From contig OX336351.1 of assembly GCA_946902875.1 (NCBI GenBank), positions 248,001-312,000 of the forward strand: 64,000 nucleotides of DNA, in the 5' to 3' direction. Position numbers and translations under genes: made by a program. Of this stretch, positions 44,001 to 56,000 are shown piece by piece. The DNA is from Nematopogon swammerdamellus. Its lineage: Eukaryota; Arthropoda; Insecta; Lepidoptera; Adelidae. The stretch's first letter is position 1. Each line of letters begins with the position of its first letter. The notes beneath the pieces are model-generated. The model searched no databases and was not told the origin of the DNA. It saw only the letters and a program-made list of their open reading frames with translations.

Positions 44001-47000
44001 CTGTACTGGGCTACTTCTTGCTTGAGAGTATGTTTGTCTTTATTGTTGCTGATGCATTGTGGGATATTGAAGATTGTTCTCAATGTCTTGTTCTGAAATC
44101 TCTCAAGTATTTCGATATTAATGTTGCTGGGTGAGCCCCATAGCTGGATTGGTACCAATTCCGCTACAGTGTCGCCGACGCATCTCTCTAAATTTTCGAA
44201 CCGCTGCTCGCATCTTATCGATTAGAGATGACGCAATCTACTGAGTTCAGTCAACATGCACGATTCCATATGCCGCATCCACACTATGCCGAGCCGAGCG
44301 GCATTAGTACCCGGCAAAGCCGCTCGGTAAAGCTGAAACCGATGCACGTCTCCACACAGTACCTGTGGAGATGTGCCGGCGCGCAGACTGCGTGGTGAAA
44401 ATGTGTGACGAAGACGACTTTCTCATCGCTAGCGCTGCATTATTGGTTATTTTAAGTACAATAAAGCATCGAAAAACGCGGCGAAAACAGAAACACGGCG
44501 GACAGGCAAATGCAAAGCCTCGTGCGTCGGTACCGTGCGGAATGATCCGGACCGGCCTCGGTCGGTTTCGGATGGACAGGCCGCGCGGCCCCGTGTGCCG
44601 CGCAGCTGCAACCCGCGCGGCTCTGCCGAGCGGCATAGTGGGGATGCGGCTTTATGTTGTCGTCATCGAAGTCTTGTTTGGCATCGGAAGTTGACTTGGG
44701 ATTTTTAATATTATGTTTTTATTTTTATATGTTAGTAAGTACTAAGCATGTACTCGCATTTTATATTTATTTATTTATTAGAAAATGCAAAGCTGAAAAT
44801 GAAGGAATCGGTAACGCGCTGGCGGCTCAAGCCCGAGTTCCAGGTTTAAATCCTGGTCGGGACATATAGCGCGGTTTTCTCAACCGTTCACTTCGAAAGA
44901 ATGCGGCGCGCACCCTCCTCTCTCCTCCTCCACCCTACTGACGGGCAATTGCGGTGGGGGCGGAGAGCGGAGGGTGCGCGCCGCATTCTTTCGAAGTGAA
45001 CGGTTGAGAAAACCGCGCTATATTTTTTCTCTTCATTTTCGGCTTTGCCTTTTCTAATGAAGAAAATATACAAAAAGCGAGTACATGCTTAGTACTAACA
45101 TATAAAAATAAAAACATAATACTACAAATAAAACATAATAACGGGTACAGCCCGAACACGGTGCGTGCAAGCCGAAATGTTCCGAGCACGATCGTGTTTC
45201 CATGCTAGCTAGGCCAGCCCGACGCCCGGTCGACACGATAAGCACGAACCGTGTTGACGGCATGCTGATGGGATTATGCGCGCGCGCACCTACAAGAATT
45301 TAGGATTTCTTTATTTATTTCTTACTTATACAATGTCAGCCCAACGCAAAATTTTTCCTATAATTAGGAATAAGATGTCAAAGAAACAAAAGAAACTCTT
45401 TTGTTTTCTTGTTTCCTTATCCCTTAGTCGCCTTTTACGACATGCACGGGTAGAGATGCAGTGGGGTTATTCTTTTTAAGTACCGGCCCCACACGGTAAT
45501 ACAATATCATTGCTAAATCATGGCCCAGGCCCACTTGTGGCATAATAACTTCCGTCTCGTGTACAGCGGGCTGGCTCGTGTCGTGCGTGACACGAACACG
45601 AAACGGGCCAGCTAGGCTGAGCCGAGTTTAACCGAGCACGCGCGGCGTGGTACACGGGGCGCGCACGCTCGCTTGATTCCTGTGCACCGGGCTGCGTTCG
45701 TGTCCAACTCGACTCGATACGACAGGTCTGGGGCACACGCGAGCCCAACTTTAGCATATTTTTCGCGCGGCGAAGATGGCATCAAAGGGAAAGCGGGTAA
45801 GCATATTTAATTATGTCGGCGGCGAAGGGTTAATGCGGAAAGTCGGCCATATGGGGTTCCTCACATCGGTGGATACTGACTCTTTAGCAGCTCAACATAT
45901 AAAGAATTTTACATTGAGGTACGCACGCACACATTCCTGAGGGTGCGTACATAAACACTGCAGGTGGGTAAACATTCTGAGTAATTTGGTACAAAACTAG
46001 CAGCACACTAGCACACTGCACTCACTGTACGGTGGCACGTGGAGGCTGACACTATCAGCACACTAGCACAGTGCACTCACTGCGCGGTGGCACGTGGAGG
46101 CTGACACTAGCAGCACACTAGCACAGTGCACTCACTGCGCGGTGGCACGTGGAGGCTGACACTATCAGCACACTAGCACAGTGCACTCACTGCGCGGTGG
46201 CACGTGGAGGCTGACACTAGCGGCACACTAGCACAGTGCACTCAATGCGCGGTGGCACGTGGAGGCTGACACTAGCGGCACACTAGCACAGTGCACTCAC
46301 TGCGCGGTGGCACGTGGAGGCTGACACTAGCGGCACACTAGCACAGTGCACTCACTGCGCGGTGGCACGTGGAGGCTGACACTAGCGGCACACTAGCACA
46401 GTGCACTCACTGCGCGGTGGCACGTGGAGGCTGACACTAGCGGCACACTAGCACAGTGCACTCACTGCGCGGTGGCACGTGGAGGCTGACACTAGCGGCA
46501 CACTAGCACAGTGCACTCACTGCGCGGTGACACGTGGAGGCTGACACTAGCGGCACACTAGCACAGTGCACTCACTGCGCGGTGGCACGTGGAGGCTGAC
46601 ACTAGCGGCACACTAGCACAGTGCACTCACTGCGCGGTGGCACGTGGAGGCTGACACTAGCAGCACACTGGCACAGTGCACTCACTGCGCGGTGGCACGT
46701 GGAGGCTGACACTAGCAGCACACTGGCACAGTGCACTCACTGCGCGGTGGCACGTGGAGGCTAACACTATCAGCACACTGGCACAGTGCACTCACTGCGC
46801 GGTGGCACGTGGAGGCTGACACTAGCGGCACACTAGCACAGTGCACTCACTGCGCGGTGGCACGTGGAGGCTGACACTAGCGGCACACTAGCACAGTGCA
46901 CTCACTGCGCGGTGGCACGTGGAGGCTGACACTAGCGGCACACTAGCACAGTGCACTCACTGCGCGGTGGCACGTGGAGGCTGACACTAGCAGCACACTA

Positions 47001-50000
47001 GCACAGTGCACTCACTGCGCGGTGGCACGTGGAGGCTGACACTAGCAGCACACTAGCACAGTGCACTCACTGCGCGGTGGCACGTGGAGGCTGACACTAG
47101 CAGCACACTAGCACAGTGCACTCACTGCGCGGTGGCACGTGGAGGCTGACACTAGCAGCACACTAGCACAGTGCACTCACTGCGCGGTGGCACGTGGAGG
47201 CTGACACTAGCAGCACACTAGCACAGTGCACTCACTGCGCGGTGGCACGTGGAGGCTGACACTAGCGGCACACTAGCACAGTGCACTCACTGCGCGGTGG
47301 CACGTGGAGGCTGACACTAGCGGCACACTAGCACAGTGCACTCACTGCGCGGTGGCACGTGGAGGCTGACACTAGCGGCACACTAGCACAGTGCACTCAC
47401 TGCGCGGTGGCACGTGGAGGCTGACACTAGCGGCACACTAGCACAGTGCACTCACTGCGCGGTGGCACGTGGAGGCTGACACTAGCGGCACACTAGCACA
47501 GTGCACTCACTGCGCGGTGGCACGTGGAGGCTGACACTAGGGGGCTAGTGAGTGTTGCACTATGTAGAGCTGCTGTTCTCTGCAGTGACGAGCACTGGGC
47601 CATGACGACTTGCTGGCTTTCACTGCAAACCGAGCTTAACATAACTACATTGTCAGCAAAATAGCTTGAGTGACAAACTAATATGGGAGGCAACTAATGT
47701 CACAGCTTTATTGTTATATTCTGTTTATTATTTTAATAGCAGCTGATGAACAGCACTCGATGGCTTCACCGAACACATCTGCAAGTAGAGCACGGGAGCG
47801 GTGCGCGGCCACTCTAGCTCTCTTGCAGTGTGCACGTCTACTACAACGTGCAGCAGAACTAGTCCCGCGCTCCACTTCCTGCTTTTTACCCATTCTAATT
47901 CTGTATGAGACATCCTTCCTGTGTGCCCGCGCAGCTCTCTCCATGTAGGAGCTCATCACCGATCTAAGCAAGCATAGCATTCTTGACACCCTTCTCTCAG
48001 TATCTCAATAAGATTCTATGAAGCCTAGCTGTTTTTTTATTTTGTTTGTTCACACAGTTATTTCTTGATACCTTACTTGTTCTTTTATGCTAGCATTGTG
48101 AAATGTTTGAGTGAGATGCTTGCATATATACAACGTGTCCCAAAACTCAACGTCAAGCGGGAACCAGGGAGTAGGCCAGTTTATGACTACCCAGGGAAAA
48201 ATAAGAAAACAAATCGGAGTCATTTGTTTTTTATGATATGAGCATTTTTTGAAAAACGTTGAAAATTTACATCTCCTACAACATTTTTAGGTACTACTAC
48301 TACAAATTTTCAAATATAATTTTTAATATTTTTTTATTGGTAGCCTAAATAACTCTGCTATTGATCCGTATCCCAAATAAAACCAAAATGCCCATAGTTT
48401 TATCACAAAAAAATATTAAGTAAAATTTTTTTCTTCAAATTTTCGAAGATAAAATTATTTTTAGTTTACTTTGCCACTTCATAGTATAAAAAAAATGTAC
48501 GTACACTTCTTCTTCTTCTTCTTCTTGGTGGGCATTTTCCGCATGTAGGTCTCACTGCTTGGACCCGTTGTGCGTATCACCCCGGCCGCTACTCCATCCA
48601 GCCCAGCTCCTTCCAGAAGTCCTGCAGGCGTCCGACGTCCTTGCAGGCCTCTTGGAGTGTCCTCGGGTTTTTGAGGATGATTGCCCGCTCATTTGCCACC
48701 CCCTCGCACTGTAGCAGCACGTGGGATGGCGTTTCTTCAGCCCCCATGCAACCCCTGCACAGAGGGCTATCTGTTTTACCTATAATGAATAAGTGCTTAT
48801 TTAGTGGATAGTGTCCTGTTAAGATTCCCACCACCAATCTGATTTTACCTTTGTTTAGCTGTAGTATACCCTTTGTGAGTTTCCTGTTGATGGTTGGCAC
48901 CGCCGCTCTTGTCTGCTTGCAGTCGTTTTTTTGTGACCATATCTGTTGGTGTTGGTCTTTTGCGTGTCCTCTGATCCATGATCTTAGTTGATTAAACGGG
49001 AGGGGCACTATCGGCTCAGGTCCATCGACCACCCACCCTGCTCCCCTCCTTGCCAGTTCGTCTGCTGCGTCGTTGCCTAAACATCCACTGTGTCCTTTTA
49101 TCCATTGAAGGGTGACTCTGTTGTGTTTGGCGATAATCTCTAGTGCTTGGTGGCATTCCAAAATGAGGCTTGATTTAATGGTGTTGCTGGTTAAGGCTTG
49201 GAGTACCGAAGCGCTGTCGGATAGTATGCGTATGCCATACTCCTTGATCTTTTTGTTTGCTATGCTGTATGCTGCTTGTGTTATTGCAACACATTCGGCT
49301 TGGAATATGCTGTTGTACTTGCCCAGTGGCATGGCTGACCTAATGTTTAGGTCCATTGAGAATATGCCGGCTCCTGTTCCATTTGCTGTTTTGGATCCAT
49401 CCGTGTAGACGTCTATTTCGCGTGTGGAATTCTTCTGCTCTTCGTAGAGTTGTATGTTGTATCCCTTAACAAAGATATGTGTGGCCGGTATTCTGTCACA
49501 TATAGCTGTTAGCATTGGTTTTTGTTTAATTGCGTCTGTTAGGCTGGTACCGTGCCTGCCTGGGTTGTTACCCCAGGTACCAGATAGTTTTAGTCTGAAA
49601 GCTGCTGCCGTTGCCTCCTGTTGTACGAAGATGTGCAGCGGTAGTATTCCCAGTAGCACCTCCAGTGCCGCCGTTGGGGTTGTTCTCATGCAGCCAGTTG
49701 TTGATACACACGCTAGCCTTTGTAGGCTTTGAAGCTTCTGTTGTGCGGTTGTAAGTTTGGTCCTTGACCACCACACAATCGCGCCATATGTTAGCATCGG
49801 TCTGATGACTGTTGTATACAGCCATTGTATTATGTGCGGTTGTAATCCCCATGTTTTACCCAACATTCTTCTACATTGCCAGAATGTGATTTTAGCTTTG
49901 TTTATCTTGTTGGTCAGGTGTTTATCCCAGTTTAGTTTGCTATCCAGAATCACACCTAGGTATTTTACCTCCGGTGATAGTTTGAGAGGTTCCCCAAATA

Positions 50001-53000
50001 GTTTGGGCATTGGTAGGTCTGGTGCGAGTTTTCTCTTATTGGTGAACAGAACCAGCTCTGTTTTCGCCGGATTTATGGCTAGTTCATTGTCTGTACACCA
50101 TCTTTCTGTTGTTTGCAGTGCGCTCTGCATGAGTTCACATATGATCTTTTCATTGCTGCCGTTGATGATTATGACTATGTCGTCTGCGTAGCCTACCGTG
50201 TAATAGCCGATTTCGTTCAGCCTACTTATCAGACTGTCCACGACCATGTCCCACAGTAGTGGGGAGAGCACACCCCCTTGTGGGCACCCCTTTGCTACTA
50301 TCGCTCTAGTTGTGTTGTTGATTGTTATTTGTACTGCCCGTGTGCTTAGCATATTGTTGATCCATTGCGTTAACGTATGTGGAACGCCAAACATTACCAG
50401 ACTATTGTTTATACATTTGAGGGATGTCCGGTCGAAAGCTCCTTCAATGTCAATGAATGTGCCAATACTAGAATGTTTGTTGCTTAGTGCATTGTCTATC
50501 TTCGATACAACGCTGTGCAGTGCTGATTCTGTAGATCTACCTGCGCAGTACGCGTGCTGGTTGACATTGAGCGGCTTAATTTTTAAAGGCCCATCTCTTA
50601 TGAATCTGTCGCAAAGTCTTTCTAAGGTTTTTAGTAGGAATGAAGTCAGACTTATTGGTCTGTATGATTTCGCCAGTGTGTAGTCGCTTCTCCCTGGCTT
50701 CGGGATGAAGATGGCTTTCACTTCCCTCCATGCAGTTGGCACGTGTTTATGTGCTATACAGGCTCTGTATATTTCTACCAGCGTGTACGAGATCTGTCTG
50801 TCTCCCCATTGTAGGAGAGCGGGAAAGATCCCATCCAGTCCTGGCGATTTGAATGGACGGAAGGTGTTTATGGCCCAATGGACTTTTTCGTGTGTTATAA
50901 TCTCGCTGGCTATTCTCCAGTCCTCCGGATTCGGTTTGCTGTTGTTGTCAGGAGCTACTGCCCATGATGTTGCCTCCTTTATTTCGCACCCTGGAAAGTG
51001 TGTCTCCAGTAGTATTGCTCTTATGTCTGACTCCGATCTAGCGTAAGTCCCATCCGGTTTTTTCAGTGAACCCATCTCACAGTGTTTGTCTTTTGCTAGT
51101 ATTTTCCTCACTTTAGAGGCTTCGTTGTTGCTTGCTATGTTTCCACAGAAGCGTCTCCATGATTGTCTTTTGTGGAATTGTATTCTCTGCTTGTAGTGGG
51201 TCCTGGCTTGCGTGTATGCCTCCCAGTCCGCTTCTGTCCTAGTGTTCATGGCCCTATTGAAGAGCTTTCCCACTTTTTTCTTTATCTTTTCCAACTCCGG
51301 GTTCCACCACCTACCCTTTTTGTCGCTGTTTGCTTCTATTTCTGGGCATGTCTTCTTGAAGATATCTGCGATGCTGTTTGTTAGGTTGTTCACGTTAATT
51401 TCTATGTTCTTTGTCGTGGAATCCATCGGAAGTAGTGGTATTCTTCTGATGTCCCTGTCTATCTGTTCTTTGTATGCTGTGACATTGGTTTTGCGCGGAT
51501 TGCGCCATTTGTCTATTGTCTTGTCTGTTGTCCATTTGATGTTGAAGTAGATGTAGCGGTGGTCTGAGCATGATACATCTGTTGATACATGCCAGTCAGA
51601 TGTTAGTGCCGCCGCTCCTGTGGAGGCTAAGGTTAAGTCGATTATGGTTTGGTACCTTGAGGAAACAAACGTCGGTTCAGCCCCTCTGTTCAGAAGTTCC
51701 AGATTAGATGTGAAGAGAAATTCAATCAGATCCTCACCTCTTTTGTTGTTGTCTGGACTCCCCCAGAGTGTGTGGTGTGCATTGGAGTCCGTGGCTATGA
51801 TGATGTCGATCTTCTGTGCTTCGCAGTGTCGTACCAACTCTTGTAGTTCGACCGGCGGTAGTTCCTCGTCTAGAGGCATATATGCCGACACCAGTACGAC
51901 CGGCTTAGATAGTGTTGTGTCACCTTTGTGTTGTAAGGTGACTGCTGTTAAATTTCTGGAACAGAATTCGGTTAGTAATAATGCTGACATGTGTTTAGGT
52001 ATGTAAATGCATGTACATACACTACTATGGCAAGTTTTCACAAAAGTTGGCGCGACTAATCAAGATTTCAAAATGATATAATACCTCCCACATCATGCTT
52101 TAAATTAAAAAAGACTTGGTACTTGCCAACATAAAATAATACCAAAATTGCCTTCAGTGCTAGAGTGATGATAGTGTGGAGAGAAGGTGTAAAACTGTAG
52201 GTCCCTTCCCTTGCCCCTTACTAGGTGGTAGGCTCAAATTGTAGCCGACTGGGATGGTACCACCGTACTGGATGTAAGATGGCCGCATAGCAACCTCGGT
52301 TGTGTTCTCCTCTAGTCCAGTATAGCCAGCAATCCAGGGAAGACTCCGGTATGGCACCTACCTTCTCGGAGGTGATATTGGCTGGTCGGAGCATGCGCTT
52401 TAGCCCCTCCAACTCAGCCACCCATAACGGATTACATAAAAAAAAAAAGGGGGCGGGGCAGTTAGTTTTTCGAATTATTTAAAAAAATCACAAGCACAAT
52501 CTGCATTGTTGGAGTATCGAGAATCCGCATCTTATGAGGGAAGACAAGTCTCAGTATCAATTTAAATTGAACTTGTGGACTGACATATTAAACGGTAAAG
52601 TTATTGGGCCATTTGAATTGCCAAGAAACTTGAATGGTGAAGTTTACCTAGATTTTCTTCAAAATCATCTGTCAGATCTACTAGAAGATGTGCCATTTAA
52701 CATTTTATGTACAATGTGGTACCAAAATGATGGTTGCCCTGCTCATTATGCCCATCCAGTGCGAGAATATCTGAACCAAGAGTATGCAGACCGTTTGATT
52801 GGGCGCCTTGGTCCAATTTTATGGCCGCCCCCTTCTCCAGATTTAAATGCGCTGGACTTCTTTTACTGGGGTTGCCTGAAAGACAAAGTTTATTCGAAAC
52901 CCATATCAACAATTGGCGAACTACGTCGAGGAATCTCGGAGGCTGCCCAACAGATCAATTTACGAGGATAGGCGCGATTGGTGAAAAGGTCGTTTTTTAA

Positions 53001-56000
53001 GCGGTGTCGCGCGTGTATTATTGCCGGTGGCAGACAGTTCGAACATTTTATTTAGAGTAAGTAATTATAATTTTTTTAAATCTATCATTCGTTTCATTTA
53101 ATCATCTTTTCAAAAAAAATTTATTATTGAAAATTTCCCATTTTTTTGAAGACCATGCGCGGGCTGAAGATGCAGGAAAAGTAATGTTTTTTTTGCATAA
53201 TTTCATTTAACTAGACCAGTTACAACTTTTTAGAACTACTACCATTCAATTAAATACAAAAAAAAAATTTCCATACAGGAGTGACTCACCCTAATATACA
53301 CGGTGTTAACTTTTTTCGCGATATTTCAATTTTAATACTGAATATTAAACAATTTCAGTCAGTCAGTCAGCGTGTAAGCGTGCACTGCTGGACATACGCC
53401 TCTCCAATTTTCCTCCAGTCCTCCCGGCCTTCAGCGGTACGGAACCACTGCTTTCCGCCGACGTACTTGATGTCGTCGTCCCATCTGGCGGGTGGTCTTC
53501 CCACACTCCGTTTTCCTGTCCACGGCCGCCAGTGTAGGACACGGTTACTCCAGCGGTCGTCGTCTCTTCGGCTGACGTGCCCAGCCCATTACCACTTGAG
53601 CTTAGCCACCCGGTATCCAATATCGACTACTTTCGTGCGTCGGCGGATTGCCTCGTTACGCACCATATCACGTAGCGTTATTCCCAGCATGGCTCGCTCC
53701 ATTGCTCGCTGGGCAACTTTCAACCTTTGGACAACACCGACCGTCAGCGTCCACGTTTCACACCCGTACGTCATAACCGGGAGGACACACTGGTCATATA
53801 TACGGGTTTTTAAATTTGGCGGAAGATCAGACCTCAGGGCGAATTTTAACTTTCCGAAGGCAGCCCAACCCAGTTGAATTCGTCTCTATTTAAGTAACAA
53901 CTATTTAAGTAAACAATTTCGTATACTGATTATTTTTTGGTACTTAAAAATTAAATCTAAAATAGTTTAAAAAAAATTGCATATTTTATTAATAATTTTA
54001 CCTCAGCGACAATTTCTCTTTGGAATGGTGTAGCGAGCGCCGCCGCGCGCCGCGCGCCTTCGACCGTGCGTACCCAGCTGACAGACGACGTGTCGCGCGC
54101 TAGCTGTTGTATCGTGTCGATATGAATGTGAATTTTTTAATTTATTTGAAAAATTACCCAACTTTCGATTTTTTTGGTAATGCAGTGCGAATCCTATTAC
54201 GAAATACCATGTTTTTATACCAAATATAGAAATTGAAAATTTTAAAACCAAAGCTCAAAAAAAAACCCCCTTTTTCGGCATCACTATGTGACCCAGAATA
54301 ACCCCCTTTCGGGAATGTCGCCTATTAAGGTTAACACCGTGTATACTTATGTAGATACTTCGCACTCAAGTAAGAACTGCATTTTTTTAAATGTAATTCG
54401 GTACGGGTAGCTGAATCAGAGAGGCAGAGCACATGCTCCGACCAGCCAATATCTCTACCTCTAAACCTCAGACAAGGTAGCTGCCATACTGGAGACTTCC
54501 CTTTGGATTGCTGACTATACTGGACTAGAGGAGAACACAGCCGAGGCTGCTATGTGATCATCGTACATCCAGTACAGTGGTGATACCAGTGCATAGAGTG
54601 GTCTTGTCATTTAGCAAAACACAGAAGAAGGAGTGCATAATGATTTTAATATTTTCAGGTCGGCCGAGCAAATCACGACAGTCCACACCCAAGGTCACGC
54701 CTTCACCCATCAGGAAGGTGAGAAAGACTCACTCGACCCACACCCGCCTTGGTCCCTCACGCTCTCTCAAACTTACGGCTAATTATATTATTTCAGGTAA
54801 ACCACACTCCCAGCAACTACAAAGCGCATATTCTGGTGCAAGGGTGCTCCACTCCGGCTTGGGGTGCGGCGTCCGCCTCGCCCGCGGACGAGCCGCCGAC
54901 CTCGCCGGCCCCCGCCGCCCCCGGCCTCTACACGTGCCACGCCTGCCCCTTCTCCTCGTCCCGGCTCAATGTGCTGGTGCTACACACCAAGACTCACAGC
55001 GTCACATTCACTCCGTACGTGCCCACCGCCAAGAAGAAACAGCAGCTCAAAACTCCCAAGAAGTCCCCCGCCGCCGGGGCAGAGTCAGCGAGCGCTCGGG
55101 CGCGCAAGCCGCGCAAGTCCAACAAGCGTGCGGCCGACGAGCCGGCACCCGTCGAGGCCAAGAAGCCCAAGTCGGTGGTGGAGATCAAGAACACGCTGCT
55201 CGCCGACTGGGAAGATGGCGACGACAGCTCCATGGACGAACCGCTGTCGGCGGTAGCAGCCGGCGCGACGCCCACTCCCGACTCAAACCCTGCCGTGCAA
55301 GCCTCGCCCGAGCCGCGTGCCGTGCGGGCTTCTCCATCTCCACGTGCCGCCCCACCAAACGTGCAGGCTTCGCCCGAGGCACCCGCCGCGCACACCTCCT
55401 GCTTCGACTTCCGCGAGGATGACGAACCGCCCGGTAAGATGGCGCGCGTGAAGCGAGCGGACGCGAGCGAGGATGTGGCGCGCGAGGTGGACGAGCTGCT
55501 GGAGCAGACGGCCGTGCCCGACCTCCCCGCCCCGCCCCCCACCGCCAAGTCCCAACTGCACCCCCCTGAGGCCGAGAAGCTCAAGTCGCCCGACAAGCCT
55601 GAGGAGGCGCCCATCAACAAGGTCATCTTCAAGACGAAGACGTTTTTTCGTAGCCGACATTCGCGCAGCCAAGACGCAATAGAGAAGTACGTGGCGGAAC
55701 AGTTGAGCGCGGCGGAGCGACACGACGTGGACTCACCCGAGGCAGTGCCCTCGCCGCCGCCCGCCACCGAAGCGCCGTTCCCCAAGCTCGCTCGCCTCGC
55801 GCCTAAGATCCAGCTGAAGAAGATGAAGGCAGAGGTGCGGGCGCGATCGCGCGAGGACTCATCGCCGAGTGGCGAGGACTACACCCCGCCTGCTTCCCTG
55901 CCTTCGGACGACGCGGACACACGCAGCCAGCACTCGCTCGAGTGGGCGGACGCGCCGCCCGCGCCTCCCGCGCTCGGCGACGCACCGCTCGGTCTCTCCA

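Noticed and set aside
45996..47540. CRISPR-like array of 55-bp repeats
   Set aside because: Continuous tandem copies without spacers inside an intron.
47697..47989. Small genes on either strand after the 55-bp array
   Set aside because: Overlapping modest frames with no motif, no splice connection and no homology that I recognise.
48589..52041. Host gene nested in an intron
   Set aside because: Endonuclease, reverse transcriptase, RNase H and an (AAG)n tail identify a LINE.
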